From positions 1 through 64,000 of the forward strand of contig NHBR02000140.1 of assembly GCA_002167435.2 (NCBI GenBank): 64,000 nt of DNA, read 5' to 3'. This document shows positions 9,362 through 17,136 of this stretch, piece by piece. The translations under genes and the position numbers were made by a program. This DNA comes from Allomuricauda sp. TMED12. Lineage in GTDB: Bacteria; Bacteroidota; Bacteroidia; Flavobacteriales; Flavobacteriaceae. The notes beneath the pieces are model-generated. The model worked only from the letters and a program-made list of their open reading frames with translations. It ran no database searches and was not told the origin of the DNA. The stretch's first letter is position 1; every line of letters starts with the position of its first letter.

Positions 9362-9379
9362 CTTATAATATTATATAAG
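9362..9379. promoter_or_regulatory. Inverted repeat, candidate activator site (UAS)
   Basis: CTTATA (9362-9367) and TATAAG (9374-9379) are inverted arms spaced 6 bp, about 50-70 bp upstream of the sigma54 -24 element. The position suits an enhancer site for an NtrC-type activator. AT-rich sequence makes chance symmetry possible. Confidence 0.35.
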
Positions 9380-9430
9380 ATATTGACAATCATATTATTA
9401 AAGTTTTGATTTGTCGTTTATCCTCTCAAA

Positions 9431-9446
9431 TGGCACAGCCTTTGCC
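9431..9446 (+). promoter_or_regulatory. Sigma54 (-24/-12) promoter
   Basis: TGGCAC (9431-9436), five bases, TTGCC (9442-9446). This matches the sigma54 consensus TGGCAC-N5-TTGCA/T at all but the last base, with the obligatory GG and GC dinucleotides at the correct 10-bp spacing. Transcription would start near 9457, giving a ~50-base leader before the Rnk-like gene at 9507. An NtrC-type activator is encoded just upstream. Confidence 0.85.
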
Positions 9447-9506
9447 ATTTTAGGGTCAGAATGCTGGGGTGTTAATTTTTAGTGCCCCGTCCGTTAATAA
9501 CTGGAA

Positions 9507-9923
9507 ATGAAATACGGAAGCCTGATCATGGAAAAAAAGGATTACCTAACACTAAAACGCATACTGAACTTTCATAGGTATTATGAAGATTATGCCCATA
9601 AGGATGCGTTGGAACAGTTGGGCGATAGAATAGATAAGGCTTTGGTAGAAGATGAGTGGGATATGCCAGATGATGTGGTTCGGTTGAACTCTAAGGTTAC
9701 GGTGGAATTCATGAAGGGATCACGCCAAAGTTTTCAATTGGTTGCATCAACCCGGGATGATCTTAAAAAGAACATGGTCTCTGTGGTAAGTACCTTAGGA
9801 GCCAGCCTCGTTGGACTTGCAGTGGATGATCAAATTCAACTCGGATTTCCATTGGATGCTCAATCCTTCAAGATAGTTGACGTAGAGCAATCGCATGAGG
9901 TATCACCCAGTTTTGATTTATAA
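9507..9923 (+). CDS. Rnk-like GreA/GreB-fold protein
   Basis: This 138-residue protein has the Rnk layout: a short N-terminal helical segment, then a GreA/GreB C-terminal fold beginning MPDDVVRLNSKV (about 52-63) with FQLV and a hydrophobic core at GASLVGLAVDD. Rnk-type proteins bind RNA polymerase near the secondary channel without the long acidic coiled coil needed for transcript cleavage. An internal ATG at 9528 exists, but the N-terminus MKYGSLIMEKKDY is typical of flavobacterial members, so 9507 is preferred. It follows the strong sigma54 promoter, making it a probable target of the adjacent two-component pair. Its own function here is unknown. Confidence 0.82.
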   Translation: MKYGSLIMEKKDYLTLKRILNFHRYYEDYAHKDALEQLGDRIDKALVEDEWDMPDDVVRLNSKVTVEFMKGSRQSFQLVASTRDDLKKNMVSVVSTLGASLVGLAVDDQIQLGFPLDAQSFKIVDVEQSHEVSPSFDL

Positions 9924-9967
9924 GAGTGTTACATGAAATTAAATATAAACCCTTAATATATATAGTT

Positions 9968-10327
9968 ATGAGAATAATAGTTTTAGCAATCCTGTTCGTG
10001 GTAGCGACCACAAATATCAACGCACAAAGCATAAACCCTCAAGAGGTAAAAGTTGGAGATGTTTTGGAAATTGGCCGCCCCGATGCACCCAAGTTTAAGC
10101 ATATTGATTTTCCAAGAGCCAACTTCATTATTAAAAAAGGAGGTATTGCCAATTATAAAGCAGTAGTTGGGAACAAAGTGGTTGTGACTGAAGTAAAAGA
10201 GAAAAAAGATGGGACTCTGGTAGTGAGAATAAAAAAAGCTGACGGCAGAAGGTTTTTTAATAGTCACCCCGTTGTTGAAGCAGATTTAAAAGAAGCACTT
10301 GAGTCTGGCGAGTTAAGCGTACTGTAG
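9968..10327 (+). CDS. Small exported protein of unknown function
   Basis: ATG at 9968 gives a 119-residue product with a signal peptide (MRIIVLAILFVVATT then NINAQS); the longer frame from 9926 would bury this signal, so the later start is chosen. The mature part of about 100 residues is rich in Lys and Val and alternates like a small beta protein (VGDVLEIG, NKVVVTEVKEK, TLVVRIKKADGRRFF). No catalytic motif is seen and I do not recognise a named family. It starts 44 bp after the Rnk-like gene and may share its sigma54-driven transcript. Confidence 0.75.
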   Translation: MRIIVLAILFVVATTNINAQSINPQEVKVGDVLEIGRPDAPKFKHIDFPRANFIIKKGGIANYKAVVGNKVVVTEVKEKKDGTLVVRIKKADGRRFFNSHPVVEADLKEALESGELSVL

Positions 10328-10341
10328 TTGATTGATGATTT

Positions 10342-10400
10342 CCGCTCAGCTTAAAGCATTAGGTTTGCTCAATTAGAATGGTTAGCTAATGGCTGGGCGG
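10342..10400. terminator. Long-loop inverted repeat, terminator candidate
   Basis: CCGCTCAGC (10342-10350) and GCTGGGCGG (10392-10400) pair over 9 bases with one wobble, across a 41-base loop, followed by ATTTGTTT. It lies between the small exported protein and the membrane sensor. The long loop makes terminator function uncertain. Confidence 0.4.
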
Positions 10401-10470
10401 ATTTGTTTCCCTGTAAAATTTTTAATATCATTAATTTACACATATATCAATTCATGTAAAACACAAAAGG

Positions 10471-11091
10471 ATGCTAAAAAGAAGAACAATAAAACAACGT
10501 ATACATGCAGGTTTTATACTTGCCGCCGCCTTTTTATTGGTTCTAGCATCCAATCGGTTAAACAACAGAAACTTTTCTACAGTTGAGCATGGAGTGGACT
10601 CGGTTTTTGAAGATCGCTTGGTAGTCCAGGAATATATTTACAGACTGAACAATCTATTCCATAAAAAAGAATTGTTCTTGGCCAATAATACACTGGATAA
10701 TGGAACTATTCCACAATATCCTGAGATAAGATCCATCCTAGCGGATTTTGGAAAGACGGACTTAACTCGAGAGGAGTCCTTGTTCTTGACAAGTTTGAAA
10801 GAAAATTATTCTGAACTTAAAACCTTGGAGGGCAATCATGCGAACAAGAATGCTTCCGAAAAAGAAATTGTTTCCGTTTTAAACAGCATCAGCAGAAACC
10901 TGGATGAACTTGCAGAGGTTCAACTTTCTGAAGGCAGGCAGTTGACGCAACGTTCCAAAAGGTCTCTGGGTATGAATCAATTGTTGTCCAGTATAGAAAT
11001 TGTTTTTTTAATCATTATAGGAATACTTTTTCTTGTTATCGTTTTCCATCGCGACAAATCAAATATGAGGCTTGTAGAAGAGGAGTCTTAA
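10471..11091 (+). CDS. Membrane protein with four-helix-bundle (MCP-type) sensor domain
   Basis: The 206-residue product has an N-terminal membrane helix (about 12-27), a helical periplasmic domain (about 30-170) and a second membrane helix (about 172-191, IVFLIIIGILFLVIVF), ending in a 15-residue cytoplasmic tail. This is the topology of the 4HB_MCP sensor domain of chemoreceptors and kinases, but no HAMP, kinase or methyl-accepting domain follows. It may act as a stand-alone sensor for one of the two nearby kinases; the soluble kinase at 6878 lacks any sensor in the membrane. That link is inference. Confidence 0.7.
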   Translation: MLKRRTIKQRIHAGFILAAAFLLVLASNRLNNRNFSTVEHGVDSVFEDRLVVQEYIYRLNNLFHKKELFLANNTLDNGTIPQYPEIRSILADFGKTDLTREESLFLTSLKENYSELKTLEGNHANKNASEKEIVSVLNSISRNLDELAEVQLSEGRQLTQRSKRSLGMNQLLSSIEIVFLIIIGILFLVIVFHRDKSNMRLVEEES

Positions 11092-11104
11092 AGGTGCTAT
11101 AATT

Positions 11105-11548
11105 TCAAAAAACCTCCAAGATTGATTGGCCTTTCCCGTTAAAAACAAAGTTTTCACCCTTCTCTTTTCCAATAAGCAATTTAGCAATGGGCGCATTGGC
11201 CGAAATACAGTAAACAATCCCTTGGTCATGCTTAAACGCTCCTGTTGATATAGCGATAAAATAATCGGCCATACTGGTTTTTACCAAAGATCCCAAACGA
11301 ATTTTGTTCGATCGTTTATCAATTTTGATTTTATTGAGAATGCTTCGGGTTGCATCGAGTTCCTGTAATTGTTGGCCCAGTTTTTCCTGTTCCAATTGCA
11401 CCATGGCCCGTCCTGTTTCGTGCTTGTCACCTGCAGAACTTTTAGTTTCGGAATTCAGGGATTCCCAGAGTTCATCACCCTGTTTTTTGAGACGGGTGGT
11501 TCTTTCGTCCACATAGCTCCAGCAGAAATCTAAAAGCGCTTGTTTCAT
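11105..11548 (-). CDS. Gre-like (GreA/GreB-fold) protein with N-terminal coiled coil
   Basis: ATG at 11548 gives 147 residues; a TTG at 11563 would overlap the upstream kinase and is less likely. Residues 5-75 form a helical hairpin with the tip sequence SSAGDKHETG, and the C-terminal half (KIRLGSLVKTSMADYFIAIS ... ILEVF) fits the Gre C-terminal fold. Relatives in Bacteroidota are often labelled 3-oxoacyl-ACP synthase, but no ketosynthase motif exists here. In GreA/GreB two acidic residues at the coiled-coil tip enable RNA cleavage by RNA polymerase; D and E are present in the tip here. It is the last gene of the regulator-kinase operon on this strand. Confidence 0.72.
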   Translation of the reverse strand: MKQALLDFCWSYVDERTTRLKKQGDELWESLNSETKSSAGDKHETGRAMVQLEQEKLGQQLQELDATRSILNKIKIDKRSNKIRLGSLVKTSMADYFIAISTGAFKHDQGIVYCISANAPIAKLLIGKEKGENFVFNGKGQSILEVF

Positions 11549-11555
11549 AGTTTGA

Positions 11556-12908
11556 TTAGGCAAAGGTAAGCCGGAAAAAAGTTTCCTTGTGGGGTACGGA
11601 ACGCACTTGTATGCTTCCGCCGTGAAGCTGCATTACTCTTTTGGAAAGACTAAGCCCAATGCCTGTCCCTTCACTTTTTGTGGTGAAAAAGGGCACAAAA
11701 ATTTCGTCCATCACCTCGGGCGGTATACCCGGTCCATTGTCTCGGATTTCAATGTATTTTGAGTCATTTTCATCGATTCCCGCAACCATTTGTACTTTTC
11801 CACCTTTGATGGACTCCACAGATTGCAAACCATTTTTGGCCAAGTTGATCAACACTTGGGAAATTTGTTTTTCATCAATATAAAACTCCAGGTTTTCGGG
11901 CTTGCAAAGTATAGAGAACTCACTTTCCCCCTCAATAAGCCTTGCAGACATCAGCACTTCAATTTTTTCCAGTAAATCTTTACCTTTCACAAGGGTTTTG
12001 TTGGGTTCGGGCACATGCAGCAAACTGCGGTAAGATTGCACAAAATCCATAAGGTCGCCGCCTTGATCTTTGATTACCTCCAAACCTTTCAGCGTGTTTT
12101 TTATCTGGCTTTCCTCCAACTCTTCCATCGGAGTGATCTTATCCCCTTTTCGGTAATATTTGATAATCGAGTCCGATATGGAAGCAATCGGCGTGATGGT
12201 GTTCATAATTTCATGGGTGAGCACGCGGATAAGACGGACCCAAGACTCTGTTTCTTTTTCATCAAGCTCTTTATGAATATCCTGGACCACCACCAATTGC
12301 AAAGACTGGCCATCCAATGACAACGGAGTTGATTTTAAGGCCAATTGTATTTGCTCACGCTCGTTGGACAACTGGAACAGTTTGCGCTGAAAAGGTTTAA
12401 AGTTTTTGAAGATTTCATACAAATTTTCATCAACCTGCTTTAGTTGTTTGATGTGGTTAAGGGGAGTATAATCCAACAACTTCTCCAAGGTTGGATTGGC
12501 AAAAAGAATATGCCCTTTTTCGTTATAGGTCATGATGCCAATACTGGCCTGTTTCAGAATTTCTTGATAGTACTGCTCCCTAATTTGAAGCTGCAGATGT
12601 ACTTCTTGGATAAGCCCGTTAACGCGGTTTAGACTTTTATTTAATTCTTTAAATGATTCAATAGTGACGCCCTCCGGGAAACGCAGTGTAAAATCCTCGT
12701 TTTTAATGGCATCGAAAAAATAGGCGATTTTTCTGTTGGTGCGATTTATAAAAGTAATCAGAGAAAATATTTGTGCTACTAAAATCAGTGCACAAAGACC
12801 CATTGTGAAATACCATTTGTAGGACAATGAAAAGGCCATGGCAATGGCTGTCAAGGTGAGAAAGATTACTCGAAGAATAAGCTGAATATAAAAGTTTCTA
12901 CTTGCCAT
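11556..12908 (-). CDS. Membrane sensor histidine kinase (NtrY/NtrB-like)
   Basis: The 450-residue kinase has two membrane helices close together (about 8-28 and 34-54) with almost no periplasmic loop, a HAMP-like linker, a PAS domain (about 113-210, with GIMTYNEKGHILFANP), an H-box with H232 (RVLTHEIMNTITP), then ATPase motifs NLAKNG, DNGPGIP, PFFTTK and EGTGIGLSLS. It probably senses membrane or cytoplasmic signals rather than an extracellular ligand. Its start overlaps the end of the sigma54 regulator gene by 11 bp, so they are translated together. Confidence 0.93.
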   Translation of the reverse strand: MASRNFYIQLILRVIFLTLTAIAMAFSLSYKWYFTMGLCALILVAQIFSLITFINRTNRKIAYFFDAIKNEDFTLRFPEGVTIESFKELNKSLNRVNGLIQEVHLQLQIREQYYQEILKQASIGIMTYNEKGHILFANPTLEKLLDYTPLNHIKQLKQVDENLYEIFKNFKPFQRKLFQLSNEREQIQLALKSTPLSLDGQSLQLVVVQDIHKELDEKETESWVRLIRVLTHEIMNTITPIASISDSIIKYYRKGDKITPMEELEESQIKNTLKGLEVIKDQGGDLMDFVQSYRSLLHVPEPNKTLVKGKDLLEKIEVLMSARLIEGESEFSILCKPENLEFYIDEKQISQVLINLAKNGLQSVESIKGGKVQMVAGIDENDSKYIEIRDNGPGIPPEVMDEIFVPFFTTKSEGTGIGLSLSKRVMQLHGGSIQVRSVPHKETFFRLTFA

Positions 12909-14271
12909 CCGTGGATCTTTTTTTCAACTTGTTATAAAGGGTTTGGCGCGATATTCCCAATTGTTCAGCGGCCGCACTGTAATTTCCCTCATTCTGCTCC
13001 AATGCCCTAAAGATCATTTGCTGTTCCATTTCGTTCAGGGTCATGGGTTCGTTGTCGATAGACTGCATGGGTTTGGCATGCAATAGAAAATCGGAGGGTT
13101 TTAAAACAGTACCATCAGAAAGAATAACGGCACGCTCCATGGTGTGCTGAAGCTCTCTTATGTTGCCCGGCCATGGATAGTCCATTAGCCTTTCTTGTGC
13201 CAATTGATTGATGCGCAGTCCACTTTTATCATATTTATGGGCAAACTTTTTCAGAAAAAAATCAGCTAGCACCAAAATATCATCATCGCGGTCCCGTAAT
13301 GGAGGCACTTCTATATGTATGGTGTTGATTCGGTACAACAAATCTTCACGGAACAATCCATCTGCGACCATTTGCTCCAAGTTGCAGTTCGTGGCACAAA
13401 TGAGCCGAATATCCACATCAATGGATTTATTGGAACCTACCCGCACAATGGATTTATTTTGGATGGAGGACAATAGTTTGGCCTGCATCTGTAACGAAAG
13501 GTTTCCTATTTCATCCAAAAATAGACTTCCTTGGTGCGCAGCTTCAAACTTACCTGCCCTATCTTCTTTGGCATCGGTAAAAGACCCTTTGGTGTGTCCA
13601 AAAAGTTCACTTTCAAAAAGGTTCTCGGCTATCGACCCCATATCCACGGGAATAAAAACTTCTTCTTTTCGCTTGGATAAGCGATGTAATTCCCTTGCGA
13701 TTAGTTCTTTTCCGGTACCATTTTCGCCTGTGATAAGGACGTTAACATCGGTTTTGGCCACTTTGGCCACTAGATTCAATACCGATGTCAGAGCTTTGGA
13801 TTGACCAATGATATAATTTCTCCCATCATTGATGAGCTGTTTTAGGTTGTTCTCCTTTTTCTTGAGGCTGTGTATTTCCTGTTTGGATTTTCTAAGTTCG
13901 TAGGCCGACTTTACCGTGGTCATCAAACGTTCGTTGTTCCATGGTTTCAACACAAAATCTGAAGCTCCCTGTTTCAGGGCCCTAACGGCTAAATCTACGG
14001 CACCGTAGGCCGTCATCAAAATTACAGACGTATTGGGAGACCTTTTTTTTATCTCGTTGAGCCAATATAATCCCTCATTTCCGGTATTCACCCCGGCGGA
14101 GAAATTCATGTCCAAAAGTACAATATCGATATCTTCCAAATTGGGAAAAGAGGAAATCTGGTTGGGATTAAAAATGGTTTGGACGCTTTTGTACTCAAAC
14201 TGTAATAGAATTTCCAAAGCACTTAACACGCTCTTATTATCGTCAACAACTAAAATTTTGGCATCAACCAT
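12898..14271 (-). CDS. NtrC-family response regulator with variant GSFTDA loop
   Basis: The 457-residue activator has a receiver domain with acidic D10-D11 and phospho-acceptor D54 (VLLDMNF), an AAA+ domain with Walker A GENGTGKE (182-189) and Walker B LFLDEIGN, and a Fis-type helix-turn-helix (NYSAAAEQLGISRQTLYNKL) at the end. The sigma54-contact loop reads GSFTDA (229-234) rather than the canonical GAFTGA; the essential Phe-Thr are kept. Variants with D at the fifth position occur in Bacteroidota activators, so function is probably retained. It is divergent from the TolC-permease operon at a 203-bp spacer and is the natural candidate regulator of that operon. Confidence 0.93.
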   Translation of the reverse strand: MVDAKILVVDDNKSVLSALEILLQFEYKSVQTIFNPNQISSFPNLEDIDIVLLDMNFSAGVNTGNEGLYWLNEIKKRSPNTSVILMTAYGAVDLAVRALKQGASDFVLKPWNNERLMTTVKSAYELRKSKQEIHSLKKKENNLKQLINDGRNYIIGQSKALTSVLNLVAKVAKTDVNVLITGENGTGKELIARELHRLSKRKEEVFIPVDMGSIAENLFESELFGHTKGSFTDAKEDRAGKFEAAHQGSLFLDEIGNLSLQMQAKLLSSIQNKSIVRVGSNKSIDVDIRLICATNCNLEQMVADGLFREDLLYRINTIHIEVPPLRDRDDDILVLADFFLKKFAHKYDKSGLRINQLAQERLMDYPWPGNIRELQHTMERAVILSDGTVLKPSDFLLHAKPMQSIDNEPMTLNEMEQQMIFRALEQNEGNYSAAAEQLGISRQTLYNKLKKRSTDGK

Positions 14272-14332
14272 GGGGCGCTGGATTAATTTTCTTAGTTAAA
14301 ACTAGTAATTGCTTTGATATGTTTTAACCTGA

Positions 14333-14371
14333 TGTAAAATATTTTGACATTTTTTGTATAAAAGTTTTACA
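14333..14371. promoter_or_regulatory. Dyad upstream of the efflux operon, activator-site candidate
   Basis: TGTAAAA (14333-14339) and TTTTACA (14365-14371) are perfect inverted arms, 32 bp apart (about three helical turns). They lie 64-100 bp upstream of the TGGCAC element at 14435, in the range where NtrC-type activators bind, between the regulator gene and tolC. Binding is inferred. Confidence 0.45.
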
Positions 14372-14434
14372 CCTAATGAGTGCTTGTTGTTGATTTAATA
14401 TCATAATTAACTGATAATCAATATATAATAAATT

Positions 14435-14463
14435 TGGCACAAGAATGGACAGTAGTTTGGCAC
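14435..14463 (+). promoter_or_regulatory. Duplicated TGGCAC elements before tolC, degenerate sigma54 promoter candidate
   Basis: TTTGGCACAAG (TGGCAC at 14435-14440) and TTTGGCACAGG (TGGCAC at 14458-14463) are near-identical, 23 bp apart. TGGCAC is the exact sigma54 -24 element. At the -12 position of the first copy the sequence is TGGAC instead of TTGCA, and the second copy has AAAA, so neither is a full promoter by consensus. The first would start transcription near 14461, just before the tolC ATG at 14475. Confidence 0.4.
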
Positions 14464-14474
14464 AGGATAAAATT

Positions 14475-15809
14475 ATGAGTCTAAAAACATACATAACAAC
14501 CTTATTATTATTTACTGCATTCATTGGGGTTTCCCAAGAGGTGTGGACCTTAGAAGAATGTGTGGACTATGCCATTGAGCACAACCTTCAGGTAAAGAAT
14601 ACTTCTTATAACAACGAATCTAGCAGGGAATCTTATAGACAGTCTGTCAGGGATTTGTTGCCTTCGGTAAATGGTTCCACCGATTATAGTATTAGATACG
14701 GTAGATCTGCAGATCCACAGACCAACGATTTTGTGAATACGCAGTTCTTCAGTAATAATTATTCCCTTAACGCCAATTTGGACTTGTTTCGTGGATTTCA
14801 AAAATTAAACACCATCAGAGCCTCCAAGTTCATTTACAAGGCTACCCAAGAAGATATTCTACAAGAAAAGTTTTTGTTGGCTTTTAGGGTAATGAGTGCC
14901 TATTACGATATCAAGTTTTTCGAAGGTTTGGTGGCCAATTCCTTGGAACAACTGGAAATTTCACAAGGAAATTATGATTTGGTCAAAAAACAAGTGGAAC
15001 TTGGGCTAATGGCCGGTGCCGACCTTTATGAAGCAGAGTCCAATCTTTTGGGAGATAAATTGTTGTTGACACAGAATAGAAACCAACTTACAAATGCCAA
15101 GCTGGTCTTGATTCAAGAAATGAATTTGACCGAAGTGTCTGATATAAAACTAAAAGAAAGCTTGGAAGAAACTTTGTTGAATGAAGATGTTACTTTGGAT
15201 TCCCTGTACCAATCCGCCAGAGGATTTGTGCCCTTGGTAAAATCGCAAGAATATAGGGTAACAGCAGCCAAAAAACAATTGCAGGCCACAAGAGGGGGGT
15301 TGTTTCCTTCTTTATCACTTTTTGCGGGTTACGGAACCAGCTATTTTGAGACCAATGTGGATGAAAATGGCAATGTTATACCTTTTAGAACACAGTTTAG
15401 TGATAACACGTCCAAGTTTGTTGGGGCACAATTGAATATTCCCATAAGTAATGGATGGTCCAACCATTCCAGAGTTAAGCAGCAGAAGATAGCGTATATG
15501 CAGGCCAAGAATAATTTGGAGATTCAGGAGCAGGAACTTTTTCAGTTGTTGCAACAACTTGTTCAAGATAACAGGGCTCTAATTGCAGAATACGAACAGA
15601 GTGCAAAACAAGTAGAATCACAGCAAATCGCTTTTACCATAGCGCAAAAGAGATATGAAAAAGGACTGATCAATGCCTTGGAACTTTTTCAGGCAAAGAA
15701 CCTTTACGGTGTTGCGCAGAACCAAAACCTACAAGTAAGCCTAAGGTTAAAAGTCAACCAAAGTACCATTGACTTTTATAACGGGCTACCAATTTTTAAT
15801 ATCAACTAA
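14475..15809 (+). CDS. TolC-family outer membrane efflux protein
   Basis: ATG at 14475 opens directly on a signal peptide (MSLKTYITTLLLFTAFIGVSQ); the frame from 14445 would add ten residues in front, so the later start is chosen. The 444-residue product begins with WTLEECVDYAIEHNLQVKN, the classic outer membrane factor opening, and has two similar helical halves (TolC repeats) with long coiled coils such as the C-terminal YEKGLINALELFQAKNLY. TolC trimers form the outer membrane duct for tripartite pumps. It is the first gene of the long operon and is 8 bp from the adaptor gene. Confidence 0.93.
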   Translation: MSLKTYITTLLLFTAFIGVSQEVWTLEECVDYAIEHNLQVKNTSYNNESSRESYRQSVRDLLPSVNGSTDYSIRYGRSADPQTNDFVNTQFFSNNYSLNANLDLFRGFQKLNTIRASKFIYKATQEDILQEKFLLAFRVMSAYYDIKFFEGLVANSLEQLEISQGNYDLVKKQVELGLMAGADLYEAESNLLGDKLLLTQNRNQLTNAKLVLIQEMNLTEVSDIKLKESLEETLLNEDVTLDSLYQSARGFVPLVKSQEYRVTAAKKQLQATRGGLFPSLSLFAGYGTSYFETNVDENGNVIPFRTQFSDNTSKFVGAQLNIPISNGWSNHSRVKQQKIAYMQAKNNLEIQEQELFQLLQQLVQDNRALIAEYEQSAKQVESQQIAFTIAQKRYEKGLINALELFQAKNLYGVAQNQNLQVSLRLKVNQSTIDFYNGLPIFNIN

Positions 15810-15817
15810 AAAATACG

Positions 15818-17068
15818 ATGGATATACAATTAGAGAAAAAGAAAGGACTTAAGCTTAAGCACTACGGCTATATCGCATTGGGGATATTGCTCTTGTTTTT
15901 TGGCTATAAATTGATTTTCGCCAGTTCCATGTCCACTTTTAGAACGGAAAAGGAGCGTTTGTCCCTTTCCACAGTAACCGATGGCAAGTTTGATGATTAT
16001 ATTACCATAAATGGGAATGTAGCCCCAATTGCCACCATTTATATGGATGCCTATGAAGGAGGGCGTGTTTCCGAAAAATTGATAGAAGAAGGTTCCATGG
16101 TAAATAAAGGAGACATTATTCTAAAACTGGAAAACATGGCCCTTTATGAGCAGATTTTGGCCAGCGAAAGTAATCTGGCACTAAAGCAGAACGACCTGCG
16201 CTCTACCAAACTAACTTTTGATTCGAGACAGGTTGAAGGTAGAAAATCCTTGGCCACAGCTCAATACGATGTCCAAAGGCTAAAACGAGCCTATGAGCAG
16301 AACCAAGAGTTGTATGAAGAAGAATTGATTTCCAAGGAAACTTATTTAAAGTCTAAGGAAGACTACGAATTGGCGCAAAAGCAATACGAAATCGTAAAGC
16401 TACAGACCGAGCAGGATGATGAATTGAGGGAAACCTCCTTAAAAGGATTGGATACCGACTTGGCGCGTATGCAAAAAACGTTGTCCATGGTCTACGAACG
16501 TTTGGATCATTTAAATGTTCGCGCGCCCGCTGATGGGCAGCTTGGGTTTTTGGATGCCGAAATCGGTCAAAATATTTCGCAGGGACAACGTATTGGACAA
16601 ATTAACGTGCTTACGGACTTTAAAATTGAAGCCGATATTGACGAGCACTACATTGATCGTGTAAAAAGAGACCTTTCCGCCACTTTGGAACGTAATGGCA
16701 ACGAATTCAAATTGCGCTTGCGAAAAGTATACCCTGAGGTAAGGAACGGCAGGTTCCGCGTAGACTTGGTTTTTGTGGACGAAAAACCTGAAACCATTCG
16801 CGCAGGGCAGAGCTACAACATACGATTGCAATTGGGCGAATCCAACAATGCCCTTTTGTTGCCCAAGGGAGGCTTTTTCCAAAGTACAGGAGGCCAATGG
16901 GTATTTGTAGTTAATCCTGATGGCAACGAAGCCATTAAACGTAATGTACGATTGGGAAAACAAAATTCAAGATATTATGAAGTCCTCGAAGGACTTCAAC
17001 CAGGAGAACAGGTCATTACCAGTAACTACGATAGTTTCGGTGATGCGGAACGGATTGTGCTGAAATAA
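15818..17068 (+). CDS. HlyD/MacA-type periplasmic adaptor
   Basis: The 416-residue protein has one N-terminal membrane helix (about 17-36), a split lipoyl-like domain (GGRVSEKLIEEGSMVNKGD near residues 75-95 and LNVRAPADGQLGFL after the hairpin), a long coiled-coil hairpin (about 115-225), a beta-barrel domain and a membrane-proximal C-terminal domain. This is the RND/MacA membrane-fusion architecture that bridges an inner-membrane permease to TolC. It lies between tolC and the first ABC ATPase, as in macAB-tolC systems. Confidence 0.93.
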   Translation: MDIQLEKKKGLKLKHYGYIALGILLLFFGYKLIFASSMSTFRTEKERLSLSTVTDGKFDDYITINGNVAPIATIYMDAYEGGRVSEKLIEEGSMVNKGDIILKLENMALYEQILASESNLALKQNDLRSTKLTFDSRQVEGRKSLATAQYDVQRLKRAYEQNQELYEEELISKETYLKSKEDYELAQKQYEIVKLQTEQDDELRETSLKGLDTDLARMQKTLSMVYERLDHLNVRAPADGQLGFLDAEIGQNISQGQRIGQINVLTDFKIEADIDEHYIDRVKRDLSATLERNGNEFKLRLRKVYPEVRNGRFRVDLVFVDEKPETIRAGQSYNIRLQLGESNNALLLPKGGFFQSTGGQWVFVVNPDGNEAIKRNVRLGKQNSRYYEVLEGLQPGEQVITSNYDSFGDAERIVLK

Positions 17069-17136
17069 TTCGTAAAAATGTAACATCAATCAAAAGAGCG
17101 TAGTCTTTAAATAAAACATAAAACAACCATCAAAAA

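Noticed and set aside
11105-11548. 3-oxoacyl-ACP synthase
   Set aside because: A name often given to this family, but it lacks the ketosynthase Cys-His-Asn residues and the length; the real FabH is at 40236-41231.
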